A DNA stretch of 64,000 nucleotides from Actinomadura rayongensis (GTDB taxonomy: Bacteria; Actinomycetota; Actinomycetes; Streptosporangiales; Streptosporangiaceae). This document shows, in pieces, positions 16,419 through 27,102 of the stretch. The stretch's first letter is position 1. Each line of letters opens with the position of its first letter. Under the pieces are notes generated by a model. It ran no database searches, was not told the origin of the DNA, and worked only from the letters and a program-made list of their open reading frames with translations. The position numbers and the translations under genes were made by a program. The stretch is taken from assembly GCF_009831215.1 (NCBI RefSeq), contig NZ_WUTW01000003.1:187325-251324 (forward strand), in the 5' to 3' direction.

Positions 16419-17585
16419 TCACGTTTCCAGATGCTCGTGTTTCCCGGCGGCGGGCGACGGCGGCCACGTCCGCCAGATCACGACGAGCGCGCAGTCGTCG
16501 TCGCGCGCCGCAGCCATCGTCTGGACGAGTTCCCGCGCGCCCGTCGCGAAGCCTTCGGGCACCAGGCGCTCGGCCTGCCCGAGCAGGTTCTCGATGCCCG
16601 CGTCCAGGTCGCTGCCGGGCGACTCGACGAGCCCGTCGGTGTAGAGGAGCAGGGCGTCGCCGGGCATCAGCGTGCCGTGGTCGGGGACGCAGTCCATCTC
16701 CGGCACCACGCCGAGCACGACGCCCTTGGCCGGGCTGACCTGCCACTCGCCGCTGCTCGCGTCGAACTGCACCGCCGGCGGGTGCCCGGCGGACTCGACG
16801 GTGTACGCGCCGGTGGACAGGTCGATCTCCACGTGGACGGCCGTGACGAAGCCCTCGTCCCAGCCCTGTCGGTGCAGGTAGCGGTTGCAGGCGGGAAGGA
16901 AGCCCTCCGGCTGGACCGATCCAAGAAGACCGCCGAACGCGCCCGACAGCATGAGCGCCCGGGTCCCGGCGTCGGTGCCCTTGCCGGACACGTCCACGAG
17001 CGCGACCTCCAGCTTGTCGCCGTCGCGCGCCGACACCACGAAGTCCCCGCCGAACGACGAGCCGCCCGCCTGGAGCAGCACGACCTGGGCGTCCCAGTCC
17101 GCCGGGAGGCGCGGCATCTCGCCCTGCCGCCGCAGCCGGTCGCGCAGCTCCAGCAGCATCGAGTCGCCGCGCAGGCCCTGCACGCCGAGCTGCTGGCGGG
17201 TGCGCGCCAGCGTCAGCGCGAGCAGGGCGGTGATCGAGAGCGTCGCGATGACGCCGAGACCGAGGCCGCGCCCGTCGTCCCACGCCTCGTAGGCGTTGTA
17301 GGCGAGCACCGCCGCGACGACGCCGAGCAGCGCGACGACCGTCCGGATCTTCAGCAGCAGCCCGCCGCCGAGGACGATCAGCACGAGCGCGCCGGACGTC
17401 GCCCGCTGCTGTGAGTCGCCGCCGAGCCCGATCGCGAGCACCAGGAACGCGAGCGCCACGAACACGTACCGTTCGCGCGTCAGCTTGCCCTGGCGCGTCC
17501 ACCGGTACAGGCGCACCAGCAGCGGGATCCGGCGCAGGAGCGTGCGGATCCGGAGCGGCAGGTGGCGCACCAGTCGTTGCAGCAT
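16419..17585 (-). CDS. Membrane PP2C/SpoIIE-type Ser phosphatase
   Basis: Phosphatase of 388 residues. The N-terminal part carries hydrophobic membrane segments (about 40-60, 63-105, 120-140), followed by a SpoIIE/RsbU-like PP2C domain: LLQAGGSSFGGDFVVS, VALVDVSGKGTDAG (metal-binding Asp), GHPPAVQFD, LLLYTDGLVE and a final DDCALVVIWR. It probably dephosphorylates an anti-sigma-factor antagonist or a similar partner to pass on a stress signal; no such gene is next to it. ATG 17585 follows a TATCGT hexamer by nine bases. Upstream ORF extension to 17678 is unlikely because it includes that promoter. Confidence 0.88.
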   Translation of the reverse strand: MLQRLVRHLPLRIRTLLRRIPLLVRLYRWTRQGKLTRERYVFVALAFLVLAIGLGGDSQQRATSGALVLIVLGGGLLLKIRTVVALLGVVAAVLAYNAYEAWDDGRGLGLGVIATLSITALLALTLARTRQQLGVQGLRGDSMLLELRDRLRRQGEMPRLPADWDAQVVLLQAGGSSFGGDFVVSARDGDKLEVALVDVSGKGTDAGTRALMLSGAFGGLLGSVQPEGFLPACNRYLHRQGWDEGFVTAVHVEIDLSTGAYTVESAGHPPAVQFDASSGEWQVSPAKGVVLGVVPEMDCVPDHGTLMPGDALLLYTDGLVESPGSDLDAGIENLLGQAERLVPEGFATGARELVQTMAAARDDDCALVVIWRTWPPSPAAGKHEHLET

Positions 17586-17638
17586 GACGTGCAGACGATA
17601 CCGAGCATCCGGCCCGTACGGTGGGGTTCCACGGCACC

Positions 17639-17666
17639 GATGACCGTCCGTGACGGAACGGTCATC
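17639..17666. terminator. Perfect 9-bp hairpin downstream of rpiB
   Basis: GATGACCGT and ACGGTCATC around a 10-base loop that itself contains CCGT/ACGG. Lies in the 195-base gap between rpiB and the phosphatase gene, both leftward; likely the rpiB terminator. Confidence 0.5.
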
Positions 17667-17780
17667 GCGTGCGCACACCCGTCACGGACCCGTTGACCTG
17701 CCGGATCGCCCGGCGGGACGGGCCCGCTCATGATCAGGATCACCCCGGACGGCGCCCGGCCCGGTCACGCCGCGTGACGG

Positions 17781-18254
17781 TCAGTCACCGGGCAGCGGCG
17801 GCAGCTCGCCCGTCTCCTCGTACTCGGCGAGCATCGTGATCCGGCGCGTGTGACGCGGCTCGTCGGAGTAGGCCGTACCGAGGAACAGCTCCACGAACCG
17901 GGTGGCCGTGCCGAGGTCGTGCTGCCGCGCGCCGAGGCTGATGACGTTGGCGTCGTTGTGCTCGCGCGCGAGGGTCGCGGTCGCGTCGCTCCACACCAGC
18001 GCGGCCCGGATCCCCTTGACCTTGTTCGCCGCGATCGCCTCGCCGTTGCCCGAACCGCCGATGACGATCCCGAGCGAGCCCGGCTCGGCGGCGACCCGCT
18101 CGGCGGCGCGCAGCACGAACGGCGGGTAGTCGTCCACCGCGTCGTAGGCGAGGGCGCCGCAGTCCACGGCCTCGTGCCCGTTGGCCTTGAGCCAGGCGAG
18201 CAGGTGCTCCTTCAGCTCGAAGCCGGCATGGTCGCATCCCAGATACACGCGCAT
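17781..18254 (-). CDS. rpiB: Ribose-5-phosphate isomerase B
   Basis: Cytosolic isomerase of 157 residues that interconverts ribose 5-phosphate and ribulose 5-phosphate in the pentose phosphate pathway. Motifs: GCDHAGFELKEHL at the start, DYPPF, GGSGNGEAIAANKVKGIRAAL (about 66-86) and REHNDANVISLGAR. In the GGSGNGE loop the catalytic Cys of the enterobacterial enzyme is Ser and the Glu is the likely base, as known for mycobacterial RpiB. The ATG follows GACAAT by seven bases with no ribosome site, so the mRNA is probably leaderless. Confidence 0.95.
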   Translation of the reverse strand: MRVYLGCDHAGFELKEHLLAWLKANGHEAVDCGALAYDAVDDYPPFVLRAAERVAAEPGSLGIVIGGSGNGEAIAANKVKGIRAALVWSDATATLAREHNDANVISLGARQHDLGTATRFVELFLGTAYSDEPRHTRRITMLAEYEETGELPPLPGD

Positions 18255-18261
18255 GCCGGAG

Positions 18262-18267
18262 ATTGTC
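18262..18267 (-). promoter_or_regulatory. -10 hexamer of rpiB
   Basis: GACAAT on the minus strand, seven bases before the rpiB ATG; probable leaderless promoter. Confidence 0.45.
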
Positions 18268-18297
18268 GCAGGCGGTCCGGCGCGGGCCGTCCCCGGG

Positions 18298-19050
18298 TCA
18301 GGCGGGCGGCGGCGGGCCGTCGCCGCGCGGCGCGGGCGGCGGCTGCGGGCCGCCCCAGCCCGGCTGCGGGTACGGCGGCGGCGTCCCCGGGCCGCCCCAC
18401 CCGGGCGGCGCCGCGGGCGGTGCTCCCGGCGGCCCGTACGGGGCGGCGGGCGGCGCGGGAGGCGGGGCGTACGGGGCGCCGGCCGGGTAACCCGCGGCGC
18501 GCGGCGTCCGGCCCCGGCCGACCAGGAAGGCCAGCAGCGCGGCGAGGCCGCCGAGCCAGCCGTAGAAGAACCCGAACGCCAGCCCCGACTCGGTGGCGCT
18601 CCACAGGAGCCGCGCCGGCGCCGGCAGGTCGTCGTACTGGAACGTCGCGAGCCCCTTGACGAACCCGCCGAGGCCGCACGCGACGAGCGCGGCCCACCAG
18701 CCCGACACGAGCGCGCCGAACGCGCCCCGGCGCGGGTCCACCGTCCGCCCGGCGAGCGCGGCCAGCAGGACGGTCAGGCCGAGCGCCAGGAGCGTCCCGA
18801 AGAGGTCGATGACGACGTAGCCCATGGGCGGCTGGCCGTACCGCGTGAATCCCCAGTCGAGGAACGACACCGACTGGATCGGCTGAAGGTAGTCGTTGCG
18901 GAACTCGTGCTGGCGGAACCACCAGTCGCGGAACCACGGGTTGCCGAACAGGACCGCCAGCACGACGAGCGGCAGCACCGTCGCGAGGCCGATGAGGAAG
19001 GCGCGCGGCGCGGGCGGGCCGGGCGGGGAGGCCGGGGGGCGGAACGTCAT
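18298..19050 (-). CDS. Four-helix membrane protein with Pro/Gly tail
   Basis: Unrecognised integral membrane protein of 250 residues. Hydrophobic segments lie at about 17-35, 75-98, 110-125 and 150-170. Between the first two is an aromatic extracellular-type loop (PWFRDWWFRQHEFRNDY). The last 75 residues are Pro-, Gly- and Tyr-rich (PYAPPPAPPAAPYGPPG style), probably a disordered cytoplasmic tail. Such tails are common in actinomycete membrane proteins and say little about function. The ATG follows TACGCT by eight bases. Stands alone between rpiB and the CooC-like ATPase. Confidence 0.75.
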   Translation of the reverse strand: MTFRPPASPPGPPAPRAFLIGLATVLPLVVLAVLFGNPWFRDWWFRQHEFRNDYLQPIQSVSFLDWGFTRYGQPPMGYVVIDLFGTLLALGLTVLLAALAGRTVDPRRGAFGALVSGWWAALVACGLGGFVKGLATFQYDDLPAPARLLWSATESGLAFGFFYGWLGGLAALLAFLVGRGRTPRAAGYPAGAPYAPPPAPPAAPYGPPGAPPAAPPGWGGPGTPPPYPQPGWGGPQPPPAPRGDGPPPPA

Positions 19051-19058
19051 GCCCGGGA

Positions 19059-19064
19059 AGCGTA
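19059..19064 (-). promoter_or_regulatory. -10 hexamer of membrane protein gene
   Basis: TACGCT on the minus strand, eight bases before the ATG at 19050; probable leaderless promoter. Confidence 0.4.
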
Positions 19065-19106
19065 ATCCCGCGTCCGCCCCGCCGACAGGGGTGCCCGGAT
19101 CACGGT

Positions 19107-20042
19107 TCAGACCGGGTACCGGAACTCCGGGTCGACCTGCTCGGCCAGGTCCGCGCCGACCGCCCGGTTCGCCCAGCTTTCGGCGTTCTTCAGGTGGAAC
19201 TGGACGGCCTGGCGCAGGTAGCCGTCCCAGTCCTTGCCGCGCGCGTCGACGGCGGCGAGCATCGCGTCGAGCGCGGCGGTGTTGGCGTCCTCCAGCGCGA
19301 CGCCGGAGCGGCCCTGCTCGAACGCGCGGACGGCGGCGGACTGCCCGACCCACGTCAGCAGGTCGTCGCCGGTGTTGGCGCGCAGGTACGCGACGTCCTC
19401 GTCGTTCTGGACCTTGTTGCCGACGACCGCGATCGCGACGTCGTAGTCCCGCGCGTACTCGACGTACTGCCGGTAGACGCCGACGCCCTTGCGGGTGGGC
19501 TCGGCGACCAGGAACATCAGGTCGAAGCGCGTGAACAGGCCGGACGCGAACGTGTCGGCGCCCGCCGTCATGTCCACGACGACGTACTCCCCGGCGCCGT
19601 CCACGAGGTGGTTCAGGTACAGCTCGACCGCGCCGGTCTTGGAGTGGTAGCACGCGACGCCGAGGTCGTCGTCGTTGAACGGGCCGGTGGCGAGGAGCGT
19701 GACGCCCTCGACGTCCTGGCCGAGCGCGTGGACGGGGTCGTCGCCGCGCAGCCGCAGCAGGCGGGAGCCGGTGCCGGGCGGCGTGGTCTTGACCATCGCG
19801 GCGGCGGACGCGATGCGCGGGTTGGCGCCGCGCAGCCAGTCCTTGATCTCGGGCAGGTGGTCGCCGAGCGCGGGGATCTTGGCGGCGCGGTCGTCGTCGA
19901 GGCCGAGCGCGACGCCGAGGTGCTGGTTGATGTCGGCGTCCACGGCGACGACGGGCCGGCCGAGCGCGGCGAGCCGCCGGATGAACAGCGAGGACAGCGT
20001 GGTCTTGCCGCTGCCGCCCTTGCCGACGAACGCGATCTTCAT
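19107..20042 (-). CDS. CooC/MinD-like ATPase, probable metal-centre maturation factor
   Basis: P-loop ATPase of 311 residues of the SIMIBI class. A deviant Walker A GKGGSGKTTLSS (about 7-18) follows MKIAFV; VDADINQHLGVALGL is the switch I-type segment seen in CooC, and YVVVDMTAGADTFASGLFTRFD is Walker B/switch II. CooC inserts nickel into carbon monoxide dehydrogenase. The neighbouring Co/Ni importer operon, upstream on the same strand, supports a nickel or cobalt role, but no client enzyme is in view. RBS AAGGGG before the ATG. A dyad AACCGgtaaCGGTT in the promoter region may bind a regulator. Confidence 0.8.
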   Translation of the reverse strand: MKIAFVGKGGSGKTTLSSLFIRRLAALGRPVVAVDADINQHLGVALGLDDDRAAKIPALGDHLPEIKDWLRGANPRIASAAAMVKTTPPGTGSRLLRLRGDDPVHALGQDVEGVTLLATGPFNDDDLGVACYHSKTGAVELYLNHLVDGAGEYVVVDMTAGADTFASGLFTRFDLMFLVAEPTRKGVGVYRQYVEYARDYDVAIAVVGNKVQNDEDVAYLRANTGDDLLTWVGQSAAVRAFEQGRSGVALEDANTAALDAMLAAVDARGKDWDGYLRQAVQFHLKNAESWANRAVGADLAEQVDPEFRYPV

Positions 20043-20063
20043 GGTGTGCCCCTTGGTGGAATG

Positions 20064-20082
20064 AAAACCGTTACCGGTTACC
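20064..20082. promoter_or_regulatory. Possible operator upstream of CooC-like gene
   Basis: On the minus strand the segment contains AACCGGTAACGGTT (5-base arms around GTAA) and a direct repeat CGGTAAC/GGTAACC. It is the only AT-richer stretch between cbiO and the ATPase gene. A metalloregulator site is a guess. Confidence 0.3.
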
Positions 20083-20128
20083 AGGGGTCAGTCTTGCGAA
20101 CGCCGCGTGCCGGGGCAAGCGGAACCCG

Positions 20129-20884
20129 CTAGCGCGCCCGGACCGCCGAAGGATCGAACCCGAACGGCAGCTCCAGCCGGTGCGCGCGCAGCAGGGCGTC
20201 GTCGGCGAGCAGGTCGGGCGTCGGGGCGTCCGCCGCGATCACCCCGCCGGACAGCACCAGCGAGCGCGGGCACAGCTCGGCGGCGTACGGCAGGTCGTGG
20301 GTGACCATGAGAACGGTCACATCGAGGCTCAACAGGATCTCGGCCAGCTCGCGGCGGCCCGCCGGGTCCAGGTTGGACGACGGCTCGTCCAGCACGAGGA
20401 TCTCCGGCTCCATCGCCAGCACGGTCGCGACCGCGACGCGGCGGCGCTGCCCGAAGCTGAGGTGCTGCGGCGGACGGTCGGCGACGTGCGCCATCCCGAC
20501 GCGCTCCAGCGCCACCGTGACGCACCGGTCCAGCGCGTCGCCCCGGACGCCGAGGTTGGCGGGGCCGAACGCGACGTCCTCCCGGACGGTCGGCATGAAC
20601 AGCTGGTCGTCGGGGTCCTGGAAGACGATCCCGACGCGGCGGCGGATCTCGCGCAGCGCCTTCTTGTCCTTCGGGTCGACGCGCAGCCCGCCGACCTCGA
20701 CCGTGCCGAGCCCGCCGTGCAGGATCCCGTTGAGGTGCAGGACGAGCGTCGTCTTCCCCGCCCCGTTCGGCCCGAGCAGCGCGACCCGCTCCCCCCGCCC
20801 GATCGTGACGTCCACGCCGTAGAGCGCCTGCGTGCCGTCGGGATAGGCGTAGGCGAGGCCGCTCACCTTCAGGGACGGGGTCAT
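20129..20884 (-). CDS. cbiO: Co/Ni ECF transporter ATPase
   Basis: ATP-binding subunit of 251 residues of an energy-coupling-factor cobalt/nickel importer. Walker A LLGPNGAGKTTL (about 36-47), Q-loop VFQDPDDQLF (the ECF-type Q-loop), signature LSFGQRRRVAVA, Walker B ILVLDEPSSNLDP and switch VTHD are all present. The signature has SFGQ rather than SGGQ, as in many CbiO proteins. The ATG overlaps the cbiQ stop (ATGA). Last gene of the cbiM-PDGLE-cbiQ-cbiO operon. Confidence 0.94.
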   Translation of the reverse strand: MTPSLKVSGLAYAYPDGTQALYGVDVTIGRGERVALLGPNGAGKTTLVLHLNGILHGGLGTVEVGGLRVDPKDKKALREIRRRVGIVFQDPDDQLFMPTVREDVAFGPANLGVRGDALDRCVTVALERVGMAHVADRPPQHLSFGQRRRVAVATVLAMEPEILVLDEPSSNLDPAGRRELAEILLSLDVTVLMVTHDLPYAAELCPRSLVLSGGVIAADAPTPDLLADDALLRAHRLELPFGFDPSAVRAR

Positions 20885-21645
20885 GCCACGATCCAAGCAG
20901 CCGCCGCGACCAGGGCGGCGGCCAGGGGCAGCGCGGCGGCGGCCGTCCACTGCGCCCGCGTCGCGCCCACGTCCGCAAGGACGGGCATCTGGCCCGAGTA
21001 GCCCCGGCTGAGCATCGCGAGGTGGACGCGCTCGCCCCGCTCGTACGACCGCAGGAACAGCGCGCCGAGCGAGCGGGCGAGGACGCGGGTGGCCCGAGCG
21101 TCACGGGCCCGGAACCCGCGCGCCGCCCGCGCGACGCGCATCCGCTGGAGTTCGGCGGTCACGACGTCGACGTAGCGGAGCATGAACGCGGCGATCTGGG
21201 TGATGAGGCGCGGCATCCGCAGCCGCTCGACGCCGAGCAGCAGCACGCGCGGTTCGGTCGTCGCGGCGAGCAGCAGGGACGCGACGACGCCGAGCGTGCC
21301 CTTGGCGAGGATGTTCCAGGCGCCCCACAGGCCGTTCTCGCTGAGGTGAAGCCCGAGGACGGCGACGCGCGGGCCGTCCGCCACGAACGGCAGCAGGAAC
21401 GCGAACGCCACGAACGGCGCCTCGATGACGACGCGGCGCAGCACGAGCCGCACCGGCACCCGCGCGACCACCGCGACCGCGCCGAGCAGCACCGCGTACG
21501 CCGCGAACGCCCACACGCGCTCGCGCGGCGTCGCGACGACGGCCAGCACGAACGCCAGGACGGCGACGATCTTGCACTGCGGCGGCAGCCGGTGGACGGG
21601 CGACGCCCCCGGCACGTACAGCCGGTGCGCGTGCCCGGCGCCCAC
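20881..21645 (-). CDS. cbiQ: Co/Ni ECF transporter transmembrane subunit CbiQ
   Basis: Membrane T-component of 254 residues. Four or more hydrophobic segments are visible (about 25-75, 85-110, 225-250), with the conserved coupling helices containing the Ala-Arg-Gly signatures: RMRVARAARGFRARD (about 169-183) and LFLRSYERGERVHLAMLSRGYSG (about 195-217). Interacts with CbiO through these and with CbiM. GTG start directly abuts the stop of the PDGLE gene. Confidence 0.92.
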   Translation of the reverse strand: MGAGHAHRLYVPGASPVHRLPPQCKIVAVLAFVLAVVATPRERVWAFAAYAVLLGAVAVVARVPVRLVLRRVVIEAPFVAFAFLLPFVADGPRVAVLGLHLSENGLWGAWNILAKGTLGVVASLLLAATTEPRVLLLGVERLRMPRLITQIAAFMLRYVDVVTAELQRMRVARAARGFRARDARATRVLARSLGALFLRSYERGERVHLAMLSRGYSGQMPVLADVGATRAQWTAAAALPLAAALVAAAAWIVA

Positions 21646-21951
21646 CTAGGCGTCCCGCGCGGGCGCGCGGCGGCGCAGGAGCCAGAACGCCCCGCCGCCG
21701 ACGAGCAGCACGACGCCGACGCCCGCGATCCCGGCGAGGCCGCCCGACAGCCGCCCGTTCCCGACGCCCTTGACGCCGTAGTCGGCGAACGGCGAGTCCT
21801 TGAGCGAGTGGTCCTTCTCCTTGGCGGAGATGCCCTTGTCGGCGGCGACCTTCTCCAGGCCGTCCGGGCTGGAGCTGGCGTAGTAGCTGACGACCCCGGC
21901 CAGCGCGAGCGACACCAGCAGGAAGACGACCAGGAAGCGCTTGTTCTTCAC
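21646..21951 (-). CDS. PDGLE-domain subunit of the Co/Ni transporter
   Basis: Small membrane protein of 101 residues with an N-terminal helix (FLVVFLLVSLALAGVVSYYA), the diagnostic SSPDGLEKVAADKG segment (about 27-40), SPFADYGV, and a C-terminal helix followed by RRR. PDGLE proteins replace CbiN/NikN as the accessory subunit in cobalt/nickel ECF importers. GTG start, eight bases after the cbiM stop. Confidence 0.9.
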   Translation of the reverse strand: MKNKRFLVVFLLVSLALAGVVSYYASSSPDGLEKVAADKGISAKEKDHSLKDSPFADYGVKGVGNGRLSGGLAGIAGVGVVLLVGGGAFWLLRRRAPARDA

Positions 21952-21959
21952 AGTCCCTC

Positions 21960-22646
21960 TCAGACGGTCGCGGGCTCGGGGCGCAGTTCGAGCGGCTTCG
22001 CCAGCCCCCGCGCGCCGTAGACCAGGTCGGGACGGACGGCCAGCACGCTCGACACCGTCAGCGCCGTGATCAGCGCCTCGCCGATCCCGATGAGGACGTG
22101 GACGCCGATCATCGCGGCGGCGACCTTGCCGATCGACACGTCCGTGGTCCCGCCGAGCGCGTAGATCCCGGTGAACACGACGGCGGCGGCGGGCACCGAC
22201 ACGACCGCGCCGGCGAACGCGGCCCCGGCCGCCGCCGCCCGCGTGCGCGGCAACACGCGCAGCAGCAGGCGGAACAGGCCGTAGCCGACCAGGACGGTCA
22301 CGAACGCCATGTTGATGATGTTGACGCCGAGCGCCGTCAGGCCGCCGTCGGCGAACAGCAGGCCCTGGACGAGCAGGACCACCGACACGCACAGCACGCC
22401 CGTCCACGGCCCGACGAGGATCGCGGCGAGCGTGCCGCCGAGCAGGTGCCCGCTCGTCCCGGCGGCGACCGGGAAGTTGAGCATCTGCGCCGCGAAGACG
22501 AACGCCGCCGTCAGGCCTGCGAGGGGCGCCGTGCGGTCGTCCAGCTCGCGGCGGGCGCCGCGCAGCGCGAGCGCGACGCCCGCGACGGCCACGACGCCCG
22601 CTCCGGCCGACACCGGCGCGTCGATGAACCCATCCGGTACGTGCAC
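21960..22646 (-). CDS. cbiM: Co/Ni ECF transporter substrate-binding subunit CbiM
   Basis: Membrane S-component of 228 residues. It begins HVPDGFID and has repeated hydrophobic helices, with NFPVAAGTSGHLLGG (metal-site His region) and NIINMAFV. In CbiM/NikM structures the free N-terminal Met and the His at position 2 bind the metal; only the GTG at 22644-22646 gives Met-His-Val-Pro. The ATG two codons upstream (22650-22652) has the better-spaced AGGA but would put Gly and Val in between. First gene of the operon; whether the ion is cobalt or nickel is not decided by sequence, though the cobalamin genes at the right end favour cobalt. Confidence 0.92.
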   Translation of the reverse strand: MHVPDGFIDAPVSAGAGVVAVAGVALALRGARRELDDRTAPLAGLTAAFVFAAQMLNFPVAAGTSGHLLGGTLAAILVGPWTGVLCVSVVLLVQGLLFADGGLTALGVNIINMAFVTVLVGYGLFRLLLRVLPRTRAAAAGAAFAGAVVSVPAAAVVFTGIYALGGTTDVSIGKVAAAMIGVHVLIGIGEALITALTVSSVLAVRPDLVYGARGLAKPLELRPEPATV

Positions 22647-22723
22647 ACCCATCACCGTCCTGGCAGATCGTTCCCGTCTCCACCAGTTTGACGGCATGAA
22701 TGTGTACATGCAAGACAGTCGCA

Positions 22724-22742
22724 ACTGCCCCCTACGGGCAGT
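22724..22742. terminator. Short hairpin downstream of DsbA-like gene
   Basis: ACTGCCC and GGGCAGT around a five-base loop, just past the stop of the DsbA-like gene and before the cbiM promoter. Seven-pair stem, no U-tract. Confidence 0.5.
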
Positions 22743-22748
22743 AAGCCG

Positions 22749-23363
22749 TCACTCGAAGATCGGGTCGCGGGTCCGGGAGCGCTTCAGCTCGAAGAAGCCG
22801 TCGGTCTCCGACACCGCCAGCACGCCGTCCCAGAGTTTCGCCGCCGCCTCCCCGCGCGGCGCAGGCGACACGACCGGGCCGAAGAACGCGTTCTCGCCCA
22901 CCGCGATCACCGGGGTGCCGACCTCCTGGCCGACCCGGTCGATGCCGTCGGCGTGCGAGGCGCGGACCGCCGCGTCGTACTCGGTCGAGTCGGCCGCGTC
23001 CGCCAGCTCGGCGGGCAGCCCGGCCGCCTCCAGCGCCGCGAGGAAGGTCGCGCGCTCGTACGGCGCCTTCTCGTGGTGGTGCCGCGTGCCGAGTTCGGTG
23101 TAGAGCTTCTCCAGCACCTCGGGGCCGTACTTCTGCTCGGCGGCGATGCAAATGCGCACCGGACCCCACCCGGCCTCGATCAGCGCCTTGTACTTCTCGG
23201 GGACGTCCTTGTCCTCGTTGAGCACCGACAGGCTCATCACATGCCAGCGGACGTCGATCGGACGCTGCTTCTCGACCTCCAGAATCCACCGCGACGTCAT
23301 CCACGCCCAGGGGCACAGCGGGTCGAACCAGAAGTCCACCGCCGTGCGGTCGTCCTGCGCCAA
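22749..23363 (-). CDS. DsbA-family oxidoreductase, mycothiol nitroreductase-like
   Basis: Thioredoxin-fold protein of 204 residues. The active-site motif is FWFDPLCPWAWMTSRW (about 12-27), i.e. a CPWA rather than CxxC site, as in actinobacterial DsbA relatives that use mycothiol (Rv2466c type). Other family segments: HVMSLSVLNEDKDVP, GTRHHHEK, and GTPVIAVGENAFFGPVVSP with the cis-Pro. The TTG start is chosen because GGAGGGG lies a few bases upstream; the frame is open to an ATG-less region before that. Cytoplasmic, no signal peptide. Divergent from aminopeptidase N. Confidence 0.85.
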   Translation of the reverse strand: MAQDDRTAVDFWFDPLCPWAWMTSRWILEVEKQRPIDVRWHVMSLSVLNEDKDVPEKYKALIEAGWGPVRICIAAEQKYGPEVLEKLYTELGTRHHHEKAPYERATFLAALEAAGLPAELADAADSTEYDAAVRASHADGIDRVGQEVGTPVIAVGENAFFGPVVSPAPRGEAAAKLWDGVLAVSETDGFFELKRSRTRDPIFE

Positions 23364-23511
23364 GAGAAACCCCTCCAATGGGCCGTTCCACACCAACACC
23401 AGCGGCAACCCCGCGCCGCCGCGCCCCATTCCCGCGCCGCGCGGCGGCCGTCGGAGCCGCCCGGTTGGTAGATATGAGGGGACCAGGAAACAGACGACTC
23501 AAGGAGTCCAT

Positions 23512-26046
<2,535 letters not shown>

Positions 26047-26129
26047 TCCGGCCGTGACCCCGTGTGCGCCGGTCGCCATGTCCCCCGCTCCTGGGACGAT
26101 GGGGGCCGGCGCACGGCGGGGAGGTCCAT

Positions 26130-27101
26130 GTGGAGACGGCACGCGACGTGCTCCGGGCGCTCGCCCGGCGGCACGCGTTCGGGGACCTGGAGGCGCTGGT
26201 CGGCGGCGACCCGGCCGCCGCCGCGCTGTGCGCGTTCGGGCAGCGCGTGCTGGACCTGGACGCCGAGGACTTCGGGATGCCCGAGGCGGTCGGCGACGTC
26301 CCGCGCGACCTTTTGGACCGGGCGCGCGCGTCGCGGATGCCGCAGGCGCCCCGGGAGCGTCCGCGCGGCGCGCTCGCCAGCCTGCGGCCCGCCTACGCGC
26401 TGCTGCTGGAGGTCGTGGAGATCCGGTGGCGGCGGCGGGAGATGGCCGCGCTGGTGGCCGCCGTGCACATCGCGAGCGAGTACCTGCCGCTGCTGGCGTG
26501 GGAGCCGGTGCTCGGGCACGCGGGCGACCCGGCGCTGCTCGGGGCGTCGGTGACCGGGCCCGGCAGCCGGTTCGGGGTGCCGGTCGAGCCCGGCTCGCGG
26601 CGGGAGTGCGACCACACGCGTCCGGAACGTTCCGCCTGTGACCGGACGCTGCGGGTGGCCGCCGAGCCGCCGTCGGGCTGGCGCGCGTACCTGGACCGGC
26701 AGCACAGCCAGGTCGCGTCGGCGCTCGGCAAGTGCGCGTCGGGGTGCCGGACGCCGTGCGCGGTGCTGACGCGGCTGGACGAGCCCGTCCGGACGGACCT
26801 GTCGGCGCGGGCCAAGCTGGCGGCCGACTTCGCCGACACGGCCGTGGTCCGGTTGCGGCACGCGGCGCCGGTCGGGCACGGGTTCGGCGTGCCGTCGCCG
26901 GAGGAGGTCGAGACGGCCTGGTCCCGCGCCCGCGCGTCCCTGCGCCACCAGCCGCTGGCCGCCGCCGCGCTGGCGGGCACCGACGACGAGGACTATCCGC
27001 TGCCGGGCCTGGCCGCGCTGTTCTCGGCCGTGGCGGGCACGCCGATCCGTCCGGACACGCTGTTGCACGACGTGGCGAGGCGTCTGCTCCGCGTTCTCTG
27101 A
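26130..27101 (+). CDS. Conserved-looking hypothetical protein (323 aa)
   Basis: Not recognised. A mostly helical soluble protein of 323 residues with strong coding bias. Central part has a Cys cluster, CDHTRPERSACDRTL (about 174-188), then HSQVASALGKCASGCRTPCAVL (about 207-228); four to five Cys within 55 residues may bind a metal or form a disulfide. No signal peptide or membrane segment. GTG start with GGGGAGG just upstream. It ends one base before the converging amidase stop. Confidence 0.7.
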   Translation: METARDVLRALARRHAFGDLEALVGGDPAAAALCAFGQRVLDLDAEDFGMPEAVGDVPRDLLDRARASRMPQAPRERPRGALASLRPAYALLLEVVEIRWRRREMAALVAAVHIASEYLPLLAWEPVLGHAGDPALLGASVTGPGSRFGVPVEPGSRRECDHTRPERSACDRTLRVAAEPPSGWRAYLDRQHSQVASALGKCASGCRTPCAVLTRLDEPVRTDLSARAKLAADFADTAVVRLRHAAPVGHGFGVPSPEEVETAWSRARASLRHQPLAAAALAGTDDEDYPLPGLAALFSAVAGTPIRPDTLLHDVARRLLRVL

Positions 27102-27102
27102 G

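Noticed and set aside
22647..22748. Cobalamin riboswitch upstream of cbiM
   Set aside because: Only about 100 bases of leader and no B12-box-like sequence; the gap holds a hairpin and probable promoter only.
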